Below are positions 22,656 through 51,228 of a DNA stretch of 64,000 nt, in pieces; within the stretch, counting starts at the first letter, position 1, and every line of letters begins with the position of its first letter. The DNA lies in NCBI GenBank assembly GCA_037903355.1, contig JBAJFE010000009.1, positions 1,116,001 through 1,180,000 on the forward strand, given 5' to 3'. A model generated the notes under the pieces. The model made no database searches, was not told the origin of the DNA, and saw only the letters and a program-made list of their open reading frames with translations. This DNA comes from Trichuris trichiura (taxonomy: Eukaryota; Nematoda; Enoplea; Trichinellida; Trichuridae). The translations under genes and the position numbers were made by a program.

Positions 22656-25600
22656 TTTAAATTCTTTGTAAACTGATGGTTTCCAAAAAGCCGTTTAGCG
22701 AACTTTCACTTTCTTCTACGACGTCAGAACAGCCTTGGAGAATGCCATGTCTATTTTGGTGATAAGACCGCTATGGATAATTAATTAGTCCCCTTCAGGG
22801 CTCTTGTGGCGTCGTATCCCTTAAGACTTCAGATTTCGCAAGGCGGTTGCGGCCCACGGAGTGTAGTCCTGAGGGGTTCCGCCCGGTGGTTCAAAAACAA
22901 CAATACTTTTGGAATCAAAAGTGCATCCAAGTCGCAGGAGGCATTCCCGTGACTTGAGAATTGCATGCATCGCGTCACCATCATGTGAACGTACAAGAAA
23001 AACAAGCCAATCTGACGGTTAGTTAAAGAGGCCGTTTTTCTTTATATCTTTTAACTACCCTTCGTTCAATCAATTTAAACTGGCTCGAAATGTCTTGGCA
23101 GCCAGAGTAAGTAATTGCACACTCTAGCTCACTTCCGTAACTATACTTACCTTCAGCCGGGATACCGCGCGCGGAATAGACCATGCAAACTTTGTCAAAA
23201 GATAGAACGAAGGACAGCGCACGCTTTTAAAAAGTGAAAAAGTAGGCTCGGCTATTTACTGGCTGGCGCTTACCGTCAGAAGCTGGAAGGGCTGATGGAC
23301 AGCTTCTTCGGGGAAAATGATTTGTCCCTGAGCGACTCTGATGTTCACGACGCTTCTCATTTGTTGCTTGGCCGTTCACTTGGAAGCAGTCCTTGCGACA
23401 GGACATTACTTCTGCCAGCTGCACAGGTTCTCTTGAGCCAGCTTTTCTGTTTGCAAACTGAGATAACCAAAAGCTGCGTTTCGTCTGACCAACTTGCTCC
23501 TATAGCGGTTGCGGCCTCTTTGGAAATTTCTTTGGCAACAATACTACTGCCAGTAAGTTGGCCATTCCTAACTTCTTGTAACGGATGTGCTCGTCTTCGT
23601 TGCGCATAATATACCACCAGCAGATGAAGCTTTCAGGATGCCCGAACGCGGGAAATAACGAACCCCGAAAGTTTCGTTCATTTAAAAGGCATAGGAGTGC
23701 CAGGAAGGAGCCTCATAAAACTGATTTTAAAATAAAGCGAAATATGCTTTTCTCGGCAGAGAAGATAAAGGTAAAAGTAATGACGGAAAATTATGTAGTT
23801 TACGTTCTCGCGGGAACCCCCTTAATGACACGGTTTTGTCGAAGTTAAAGCATTTCAGCTGGCCAAACCACATAGGCAAAAGCGAGATATAAGTTAAAAG
23901 AATTTTAAAATAACATTTTTAGCCTTTGCAAGGAAGCAGTTCAAATTCTGCGTTACAAAAAATTCCCGCGCAGAAGCACATTGAGGGCATTGCTATTATT
24001 AGCGCTTTTTGTCTTTCATGCGCAACGCTATCTCATAAATTGCAGCTTTCCGTGCCGCCTGATTAAAATGCGTCCACCAGATATAGATGCTGCCAAGATC
24101 CAATCAAAGAAAGCCTTTCCACTTAAGTCGGTTGACAGTGTAATGATGCAACCATTTTGCGAGTGCGCAATTATTGCACCTCTTTTCACAGTCCTTGCCA
24201 ATAACTGGCCTCGTTTATTTCTTTTTCAACACTGTGATCTTGAGCAGAAAGTTTCTAATAACGCAACATACGTAAGTCTTGCGTAGGCTTGAAAAAATCG
24301 ATGTTTATATGGTCCCTTCTGTGAGACTCTGTTTCAGGAGCCCATTTTGGATAGCCACACTTCGTTCGACAAACTTATGATGATAATCTCATCCGCATTC
24401 ACTGCGGGGATGCTGCATACTTTCCTGTTAAGCTCTAGATGATTCATAGCTACATCAGCTTATTAAAAACGCTAAAAGTAACACACCTATTTGAAACGAA
24501 AAGGTTGCGCAACAACATTGTAAGCTGCACGCTTCGTCTTCTGGCATTCTGACAATGAAAATAAATTCTTCAAGCAGGAAATGATGCACAAGCGGAAGTC
24601 GTAAGTAATAATTATTGCTATGGTCATCCCTGAGCGAGAATTAATGCTAGAAAAGGTTGCCATCGCTTTAAGTGATTTATCAGCGTGCAGTACGAATATT
24701 TTCAATGCCGTATAGGCCACTTTCTCATTGAAGGATTCCAGCAAGCAACATGATGGATGAACGCCCAGAAAATGATATTGTTAGCAGAACTTTTTCACTT
24801 ATTTTAAAAAAGTTAAATTACTTCAAATCTTACAGGATTGCCAAAAAAATCAATAGTTTCCCCGCTGATAACGCCTACAAGAGCTGTCAGGTTTGAAAGG
24901 TTAATCCGTCATTAGCAATTGACTTAGAAAAGGAATGCTTGCTGCAATCAGTGCGGTTATTGGTTGTGACGCTGACTGTCAACTCGCAACTTCAAAGCTT
25001 CTACAAAGTCTCATGATTACTCCTTCAAAGGCGTAGGAATTTTTAAAGTGGCGACGCAACAACATTGAAATGAGTTGAATTCCGACGTATGCAAATACAC
25101 CAACTGAAGGTGAAACTAGAAAATAATTCTACTCTTTAGAGGCACATTTCATGAGTGTATTCATGGACGCACCTTCTTCTCTCTATTGCGCATACTAAAG
25201 TTGAATCGTATGGTCGTTTGAAAGTTGTTCGCCAAATGAACAGCTGGCATGTTCTTGACTTTTTCTCTTCAACTGATGCAATCTGTACATCATAATCACA
25301 GCTACTGAGGCAACTACAAGTCAACAACTGCGCGGGGCGCTTCGAGAAGTTGCTATCTCAATTCTGCTTGACTAAATTATAAGGTGCATGCGAAACAAAG
25401 GGCAAAGGAAGGGCATCCTGGCAAAGCAAGTGGCCGCTGGGAATGTACTAGCCTCTTCATGGCAACTATGCTAGCAAAATAACTTTACAACAGCCAACTT
25501 AGGTTGTGCCTCATAGACGCACAGTAACAAAGCCGTTAAGGAAATGAGAACATATGTTTAAACATTCGTAAATAAAAAATCTAGCAAATAATGACCAGAA

Positions 25601-26262
25601 CAATCAGGTGATTCTTCCAGTCGATCGTGCATGCGTCAATACACCGGGTTACCGCTTAAATGACAAACCGCCTTTCAATAATTCACCTCTGATGTTCATT
25701 GCAACAGCTGCAACGAGTCTGGCTCAGTCTAGCATAGGCAGAAAAAAAATTGCAAAATTCAAGAAAACATCGTTGGATAGATCAGACTACAAATAGAATT
25801 GCAAATCGAATTTCAATTCATGTTCACTTTGCGTAGTATTTTTGACCTGTGAGCTTCTTCTAGTTTGCCTTTTAAGGAAGTAAGCTCTGGCTTTCACAAT
25901 ATTTGGCAAGTACACCTCTGCTGTCGAGCGGGACAGATTAATATTGGTATAAATAGTATTCACTTCAAAGAACTATTCTTCCAAAGACATATTAGTTCCG
26001 CTTTAACGTTACTTAGACCTTTTTTTACCAGGTTAATCTTGGCAGCGCGCCTGGCTCGGTGCAAAGGCTTATAATTCAGCTGTTCGCTCGCTTGCCGCAG
26101 AAAACTTATGTAAAAGCGATTGAAAACTGAATTGAACATGTACTAAGAAAACAATAGCTAAACGAGCAAGATTTTAGAGTTTTAAATTTGTTGGCATTTT
26201 AGAAACCGCGACAGACCGTCAGTTGACGCGTACTTGCACGTTAACTTTACAAGGAAGCAAAG
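22656..26262. other. Intergenic DNA, nothing assigned
   Basis: Many short frames occur but none is convincing. The frame at 23981-24286 has a hydrophobic start but begins with TTG and has no upstream ATG. The overlapping frames at 23227-23617 on both strands lie in a slightly GC-richer patch without recognisable domains. I see no repeat or RNA gene. Confidence 0.4.
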
Positions 26263-27411
26263 ATGGACAACAACGGACATGACGAGCCTGCGGTTATGCA
26301 AAGCGACGCATCTTCGCAGAAACTTCGCGTCCCATTGTTTCTTAAAGGTATTGCAGGGACTAAGCCGGAATACATAGCTTTCTGGTCGGCATGCGACGTG
26401 TATCGTACATTTCTACCTCCGCTGTATGACCAAGACTTCATGACATGCGCTGCATATGTTATTGTTAAGTCTAGTGCAATAGGATATATTGATGAAAACG
26501 TGCCTGACGGGGAATGGATACCGCTTTTTGATCCGCCGCCTAACTACGTAGAAACAGACAAGGAAACTGAGCAGTTGGTAAGAAAAAGTTTGACCAAGCA
26601 AAGGATGCAGGACGCTCTTGTGCTTGTAATTGCTACAAAGGTGAACTGGTGGAGAACAACGGAGCACGTAGGCGACGGATGCTTATCGCCGTATATTCGT
26701 GATGTCCTAAATGGAACCGTATGGAACAAATCCATGTGCAACAAAGATGCTGCTCCGCGAAGCTTGGAAACGGCTGGAAAATGGGCTAGCACTTGCATTG
26801 TGCTCAAAACACTCGGCTTGCAAGGTATACGAGAGACAAAAAACATACCGGTGCTGGGACAAACATCTCTAAGTTTGGATGACAATTTCCATTCACCGGT
26901 TGAATCATTTCCCGCCGGTTCAGAGCGCTTAAATGTATCCTTTCAAATAATTCAAGTTCTCTCAGTTAATGAATTGGTGCATCGCTTTCCCGGAGCGGAA
27001 GACCTATTGCGCCTAGCCGAGCTGCGCAGCAAAGTAGCCAAAAACAGAGTCTTCTACCACACTATGGCACCTTATCTGACTGGAAAACCCGATGCCGGCT
27101 TACATCCTGAGGATATGGTTCATGTACTTGGCAGGTTAGGTTCATTTATCAGGTGGATGTGCCCGGATCACCCGCTTAACGCAACGCATCATATGTGCGA
27201 GAAGAAAGAATCGTCAATTCAGTGGATATACCAAAATTATCCGGATTACAATGAAACGTGGGAACAAATTTGCGAACGCACAGCCAGGCTTGCCGACATG
27301 AAAGGCATAGACCGAGCGGTTGAAATGGTAAGACAAGCAACCAGAACTTTTTCACTTCGTCGAAAGGACCGACCTCTAAAGAGATGGGCATCCGAAAGAC
27401 ATCCTCGTTAA
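26263..27411 (+). CDS. Intronless 382-residue protein of unknown family
   Basis: A single uninterrupted frame starts at an ATG in good context (GCAAAGATGG) and ends at TAA. It is by far the longest frame in this part of the window and has no introns, unlike its neighbours. The protein has no leader or membrane segment. It is rich in tryptophan and charged residues: FWSACDVYRTF near residue 45, ALVLVIATKVNWWRTTEHVG near 120-140, WASTCIVLKTLGLQG near 175, FIRWMCPDHPL near 300, and a basic tail (TFSLRRKDRPLKRW). I do not recognise the family. Intronlessness and isolation suggest a captured gene, possibly an old nucleoprotein-like gene from a negative-strand RNA virus, or a retrogene. That is a weak impression, not a match. 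Confidence 0.7.
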   Translation: MDNNGHDEPAVMQSDASSQKLRVPLFLKGIAGTKPEYIAFWSACDVYRTFLPPLYDQDFMTCAAYVIVKSSAIGYIDENVPDGEWIPLFDPPPNYVETDKETEQLVRKSLTKQRMQDALVLVIATKVNWWRTTEHVGDGCLSPYIRDVLNGTVWNKSMCNKDAAPRSLETAGKWASTCIVLKTLGLQGIRETKNIPVLGQTSLSLDDNFHSPVESFPAGSERLNVSFQIIQVLSVNELVHRFPGAEDLLRLAELRSKVAKNRVFYHTMAPYLTGKPDAGLHPEDMVHVLGRLGSFIRWMCPDHPLNATHHMCEKKESSIQWIYQNYPDYNETWEQICERTARLADMKGIDRAVEMVRQATRTFSLRRKDRPLKRWASERHPR

Positions 27412-30400
27412 CTGTACAAAGTCGCCCCTTCTGCTAAAGTGCTACTTTTCTTCCGTCCGTTCAGTACTAGTCAATTTTAAAATTCACTTTCACTGTTCAT
27501 CCACTGTACGCCAAACCCAATCGTACGTGTATTTTTTTTATTAAGAGAATTGAATTAAATAAGTCAGTGTGAAATGATAGAAAAGCTTTAATAGCACGGC
27601 GTCTCGGTATCTGAGCCTTTTAAGGGCACTGGGAATGTCTTGCAAACGACAAAGCGGTCCCCAATCTTTTCCGTCTGCATAGAAGTCCAATGCTGCGCTA
27701 AAGTTTGATGCTCAGGTAAAGGCAAAATACGTATGTTTCAGTTACGCTTGCCAATGTCAAATGATGTCTTTTGAAGAAATTTATTAATATACAAAACTGA
27801 AATGAGTACCTAAAGCCGTCATTATAAGCAAAGCATGTCTGCGTTAGGATGGAACGAATGCTTTCGCGTAAAACTGAGCAAAACAAAAGAGCGGCAACGA
27901 CAGCTGCTGTAATATAAGGATAGCTTGGAAGCAGCAAATAAATGAATGCTCCTCATTGCCTCAACTAGTGGCGAGAAGAATATTGTGACCGCGCGAAAGG
28001 TGCCGGCTTAGTAATGAGCTCTTCCAGGTACTTCGGCTGTCAGGAGACGAACAAAAACAAAATTTGATATACCAACATTCTAGCGCGAATAACAATCGCT
28101 TTGTCCGTGCCTTTAACCATCAAGCGTTTCAGCTATCGAGGAAAAGCAGTATATTTCCCAAAACAGCTCATTTGCTTTCGAATTTGGAAAAGCGAGTACG
28201 TCAGATCCATCCAACTCGTATGTTATGAGCTCCGGCATAAAAACGCTGCCTTCAAGCGCAGAGCTGAAGAGAAAGCAGAATAACAATTTTCCAGCCGCTC
28301 AGTTGTCGCAAAATTTTGGAAACAAGTTACGAGCATCAGGCTTAGATTTTCACCATAGTGCATTAGGCGCTCAGCCGGCAATTCCTATCATTTCTTTAGC
28401 ATCACATGCTAGGATTAACCACTTAGGGTAATAACATGTACTGCAACTTACAAAAGGTCAAACATGGACGAGGACACATTTGCATTTGGACGCGTTGGCG
28501 GTATGCAACGACCTTCGCAGTTTCGGAGCAATCTGGAATGAAAAACAATTCGGCAACTGTTCTATGCGGTTAGTAACTGCACAAAGTCGACGATGAGTCG
28601 CAAAATGAATGATTAACGTTTTTCTTAAAAGAGTAAACTACAGTTTGCTAATAAAAGGTGGTTGCGCCTTCGTCGTGCTCATTTACGAACTGCTCAAAAA
28701 AATTTAAATGACCGTCAAGTTTGAAAGATCAGCTACTAGGCAACTGCCACCTTTTTCCGCAAGAAACTAACAGCCAAATTAAGACGACAGGGAAGCCCTC
28801 AGTTAAATGTGTTTACTTTACAAAAACGCGTATTCGCGAGAAAGCCAAGAGCGCAGCGGGGTAGTTATTTTTAAACGAATGCAAATACGATAACGCACTA
28901 CGTGTACCGCAGGTTACTGAATTGTGTATGACGTGGTTAATAAGTAAACTGAACCCGGAGAGCAAACAAAAATTTAACTCAGATGAATGTTAGCCAACAA
29001 AAGAATTGCATATCCTCACGTAGGCTACATGGCGTTTTCTGGCTTTATTTACAAAGCGTATGAGAAGAGAGGGGCAACGTGCTCAAGCTGTCGTTTGTTC
29101 TGATTTGAAAAATCTGAATATTCAAAAGAACAAAACTTGATCATCTTTACAGCTACTGTAGCGTGAAAATCTTTTGGGCACACACTTCAAGCTTTCGCAT
29201 CCAGAGTTTTGTTACAACTCAGCCACTGTAACAAACCTGCGGGAAGGAAATCTATTTGTCAAGGTTTAATGCACACAAAAAAGAAATGAATAAAAGCAAA
29301 ATAAATGAGTACACAATTACAGTACACCTTTGATTGTTCGAACTGCACATGCTAAGATGGACTTCGGACAGCAAAACGTTCAGGTAATCAACGCCTTTAA
29401 TTACTTTTTCAACATTCCGTCTTACTTCGCGGGTATTTTAAACCCTATTCGTTTAGTTCAATCATAGATCCATAAAATAGAACATTACTAATTATTACTT
29501 CACGGTGTTTTCAGAGAATAACGTCGCCAAATGGAATAAGGTTGAATAAAACAGACGACTAGGCAAACTGTGAGTCAACAAACACGCTGAAACTCAACTG
29601 ATGCTTCAACAAAAAAGAGGGACACGCCTGTCGAAAAAGAAGACAAATTTCCTTGGAAGGAGTGACGGGTTGGCAAATGAAGAATGACAAAAGCTATGCT
29701 CTTCAAATTCTGGTAAACTTTTAAAAAAAAGTTTTATCTTTGACTGGTTCGCCTATTCGAGAACTCATATAACCAAAGGTTTGCTCCAGTTCGTAAGCTG
29801 TCATCATAGTGTTCCTGCACACACTTTGTCATACTGTTAAACTATTCTGAATGAACTACTTTTTTAAAATTTACCGTAGTATCGTCTCATTACCTTTGAT
29901 AAAGTTACGTATTGAATACATTACCTTGCTTTCAGGTCTTCAAACGCGTCATATGAAAACTTTTAGGCAAACTAACATTACACGCAGATGCTTTACGTAT
30001 ACCCATATTAAGATGGCAAATTAAAATGTTATTTTAAACGAAAATAAAGAAAACAAGTCACAATCAGTCTGAGGCAGAAGAGCTTATTTTGTTGCAGAAC
30101 AAATGATCGGCAATCTATTATTACTAAAAGCAGCGAGAGGCATAGGAGAGCTCGGTTCCAACAACATTGTTACCTCTTGTATTGACGGGAAGAGACTTTC
30201 AGAAAACTACTGCACTAAAAAGATGGAATTCATTTTACTCTAATTACAAATAAGCATACTGTTAAAAGATTTATGGAAAATTTCTCAACACAATTACTAG
30301 TCGCGTATTGCCACGTAAACAATTGGATTAACAAAAAGCTAAGACACTTCAAGGTTGAAAGCTATAAAGCAACACGCTAATGCTTCGAAGAGGTGCTACA

Positions 30401-30507
30401 ATCACAGTGAGACTTTCGGGCTACTCACGCAGTCACAATTTTTGATTCTAGCAGCTCAGCAGCAGGAAACAAAAACGCAAGCATAACAGAAACACATGTC
30501 TACTTAC
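27412..30507. other. Intergenic DNA, nothing assigned
   Basis: AT-rich DNA with scattered short frames. The frame at 28225-28431 (plus) has no partner exon that I can find. I see no repeat, RNA gene or mobile element. Confidence 0.4.
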
Positions 30508-30630
30508 AGATTTTAACAGGTCGATCCGAACTCTCTCCAAACCACCGTCGTCCCACGTCACTGCGCTGTAGGCTTCAGCTGAACGACCGTAACCGCTGAG
30601 AACGAACCTGCTAATCGTTTTACCGATTCG
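30508..30630 (-). other. Possible orphan exon
   Basis: On the minus strand a 41-codon open segment is preceded by AG (CGAGCTAG) and followed by a strong GTAAGT donor. Its reading (SGYGRSAEAYSAVTWDDGGL) looks protein-like, and the patch is GC-richer than its surroundings. I found no adjoining exon on either side. It may be an exon of an unrecognised gene, a noncoding first exon near a promoter, or chance. Confidence 0.2.
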
Positions 30631-32509
30631 CTAGCTCGAATGGTTCCACCCCAAAGCATCATTGCTATGCGGTGCTCGCTATTCTATTTAATTGCGTAGC
30701 AAAGCGACACTTTTACGCTGCCATTACAAATGATTAAAGTGAAACGAAGTTGCTGCTTTACTAAGCAAGGAAGTGAAGGAAATTGCATCGGTAAGTGTCT
30801 TCTTCTAATGGAAGCATTGTTTGGCTATGACTTAGTTTCGCGAGTATCGCTTTGCTGTGCTGCTTCGGAGGGTGATGGAGGTAGGTAGCTTAACGTGAAT
30901 ACAGTACATTGGACTGGAGTGCCATTCAGTTTAGCGCAGTCCTCATATTTCTACTTTACAGCCATTTTAACGAAGATGGCCTAATTATATGTCGCGTGAT
31001 CCCCGGCAAGCAATGTTAGCTATCAATAGAAAACAATGCGCGTCATTCAGACTTCTCGTTAATTCGCCTTAGGGCTCCTCAAGGCGCCTAGCATAACTTG
31101 AAAATATGGTGTTATTCTTGAAATTGTATGTCAGCGGGCTGAGCAACTTGTTTTATTTGATTTTGTGCCAAATAGGTCCATTCCAGTTTACTACATGCAA
31201 GCAGTGTGTGGGCATTAATACCTTTAGACCTTGCGGCTGCAACGGAACGCAAGGACGAACATTTGTGAGGTATTAAATGGCTGCGAATCCTTGTAGCTGT
31301 CCTGACAGTTCAATTCGGCAAATCGATCATTCTATATAGGTCGAAAGCTGTTATGCTCTCGGTGGAGCGTCGAATTGATTTCCGTTCCTACGTGCGCCTC
31401 TTGGTGCGACTTTCTATTTCCCAAATGCTCCCTGTTCATTGGTGTAACGTATTATGCATTCTCATCTTTTCGCTGCTGTCAAAATAAGAAGTACGACGTT
31501 AATCAATATGTTACGTGTTCTACGCATTATTTATTTACGAATAGTTTGCTTTTTAAATTCAGTTTTGCTCGGCGATCGCCTATGCACATCCCGCCAAGTT
31601 CGTTCCAGCAAGTTACGGATGCCTTCAACATTTTAACAATCTTCGTAGTTTTACATTTTTGCATATTGATCAAAATAGCTTCCGTCTTTTTTCAGCTACT
31701 ATGTTAGAGATACAATAAAATGTATAAGCTAGTCGTTAGAACAGCAGTGATATGCTCATAATTAGTTTTTCCATATTACCGCTAGACAAGTATAACTCGA
31801 ATAGTTGGCCTTCACTTTTAAGCTTGTTACTAAGGAATAGAGTTCCGTCATCTATTGTTATCATTGACAAAGGTTTACGAAATATCAAGATTGCGTCATC
31901 AAAGTTTGCCCAATCTTTTCTTATCAGAAGCCTTACGTAATATTTGCTTTAATTTTCTGCGTACGTCTCCCCTGGAAAGATAATGTTGCGCCGGCAACGA
32001 GTATATTCCTTTGCTTTCGTTCACTACTCATTTCCTGCTATGGGCATCTCCTTTTCTTTTTAGAATTATAATATCAGGCTGCTCAGCTTTGAATGTTGGA
32101 AGATACGAAACGTAGTAGTCTTTACCCGGGCTAATCAAACCTTTCAAACTTCAGTTGCCGGCGAACGCCACTTATCGCGAAAGATTTACGAAACTTTGAT
32201 AGGTTGTCATTCTACGAGTTTTTTTTCTCGTTTTAGTTGCTATATTATTGTCTTCCTTCAATTTGAGCTTCGACTAAACGCTCTCTTACCTTCCCGCACA
32301 CTTCATTTTTCATTCTAAGTGTATCAAGGCAACTTTAATTTATGAAATGCTTGTATTTGCTTTCCGAGTTTTCCGAGTTACGTCAGGCACTTCAAATGGG
32401 TCCCTTAATTAGTTAAAAATGTTCTTTTTATCCATTCGGCCTTTCGGAGCAACTTTTTACTGTTCTGTAGCTTAGAGAGTGTTCAGGCGTTGTGTTGTTG
32501 CGCAATAGA
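30631..32509. other. Intergenic DNA, nothing assigned
   Basis: Frames at 31375-31707 and 31752-31940 have composition typical of AT-rich noncoding DNA and lack domains. No repeats or RNA genes are visible. Confidence 0.4.
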
Positions 32510-32599
32510 ATGCGTTTGACCAAATTTTATTGTCCGATTTGCGGGCGCAACAATCCGTCGCGTTGTCATAGTTGCCTGAGTGAGTGGAGCGGCGGTTGA
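32510..32599 (+). other. Short zinc-ribbon-like frame, possible first exon
   Basis: An ATG-started frame encodes MRLTKFYCPICGRNNPSRCH and continues through SCL. It has a C-x2-C-x8-C-x2-C spacing typical of a zinc ribbon or knuckle. A strong donor, GTGAGT, follows at 32580. One possible continuation after an AG near 32690 adds further cysteines but soon stops. It lies about 420 bp upstream of the DMXL start on the same strand. It could be a tiny gene, an upstream exon or chance. Confidence 0.25.
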
Positions 32600-33003
32600 A
32601 GAATCGGAAACTATTTGCTTGTATGGCCATCGTAATGACGAGTGAAATGACCTAAATCGTTGAAGTCGAACGATTAATTTCCTTCGTTGCGAAGAAGAGC
32701 AGTTTTGCAACTGCTGTTATTCGACGCGGCATTTTATTGAACGCGCTTATAATTATTAGTCATAGTAAACTTGTTTTCTGCGGTCATTCTTTGCTACGGC
32801 TTATCGCGAAGTGATGTGCAGCCGGCGGCGGTCATTCTTCATTTGAGCAGGTTCCACGGTTGACAGAGAACAGGATCGTTAGAACTTTTGCTAAACTTGC
32901 TGCCATATTTCTTGATGTAAGCGGTTAAAAGCTATTTTGTACTTCCATTGCGTTGTATGTATTGTTTGTGATTGAATTGTTTGCCCATTTTAGGTGAATA
33001 ATC

Positions 33004-50357
<17,354 letters not shown>

Positions 50358-50868
50358 ACCCTCTGAACACTTAAATGAAAATAACGGCGGGTCCAGCAAA
50401 GAAGCGATACGTTTCGCGTTGACGCTCTCGCGCGCTTTGTATTTGATCGGTAAAGTTGCACCGCATTTTTCTACTTTTTGTTCGATTTTGAACCCGTTGA
50501 TAAATTCCATTGCTTCTTCTAACGCCAACGTCGAATGTCGCTGTTCAATTAGTAAATGTTAAGCTTCTTTTTTACCTGTGCCACAAAGTTGACTTTGAAC
50601 TTGTTCTATTTGCAGCACTTTGGTTTATTACGTGTGGCTTTCAGCCGACTTGACAGTAACTGCGTTTCTCTGTATAATGGAGGAGCGTCTCTTTATCAAC
50701 AACGCACAATGCCTGCCATGAGGAACAAAATTCTCTTCTGTTTTACCTCTTAGAGGAGTAAAGGCACTTCGTATCAAATAAAAGCGACTGCATAACCGCT
50801 TATAATTCAAATTAAAATACTCTAGTCGTCAAAATGCCAAAAATTCGAAATTTCTACCTGAGCATCAG

Positions 50869-51020
50869 AAACAGATCTACAGTATGAATTTCAGCGTGAT
50901 CGATTAGCAGCTAATATTGGCAAAAGAATAGCTGTTCGTTTGGGAGCACATTATTTAGGACGTACAGTGCTTGAAGAAGCTTGGGGAAGCCCGAAACCCG
51001 CCCCTACGTATAACGGCTAA
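50869..51020 (+). other. Probable terminal exon of a small unassigned gene
   Basis: After the acceptor-like CCTGAGCATCAG an open segment reads LQYEFQRDRLAANIGKRIAV and then RLGAHYLGRTVLEEAWG before a stop at 51018-51020. The composition and the amphipathic, arginine-rich sequence look protein-coding. A possible upstream exon lies near 50617-50750 (VAFSRLDSN...), which looks like a mitochondrial leader, but I could not connect the two in frame. The gene would sit in the 870-bp gap between the convergent DMXL and TMF1 genes. I do not recognise the family. Confidence 0.35.
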
Positions 51021-51228
51021 ATTAACTCAAAGCATCATAATCCTATTGTTGCATAGAAATTGTTTTAAGGACTTGACTCTCGTATGCTAAAACATGTATT
51101 CTGCATATTTTATAGGGTGGCATATGGGCAACATTTGAAAAATTTTATTATGGGACAAGATGGGGTCGCTGTGAGCTGCTCTGCCTTGGGCACGTTGAGT
51201 ATTAAGCTTTTGCCTTCAATACTGCTTA

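Noticed and set aside
23981..24286. A 101-codon frame with a leader-like start
   Set aside because: It begins with TTG and has no ATG before the hydrophobic part; no splice donor upstream supplies one.
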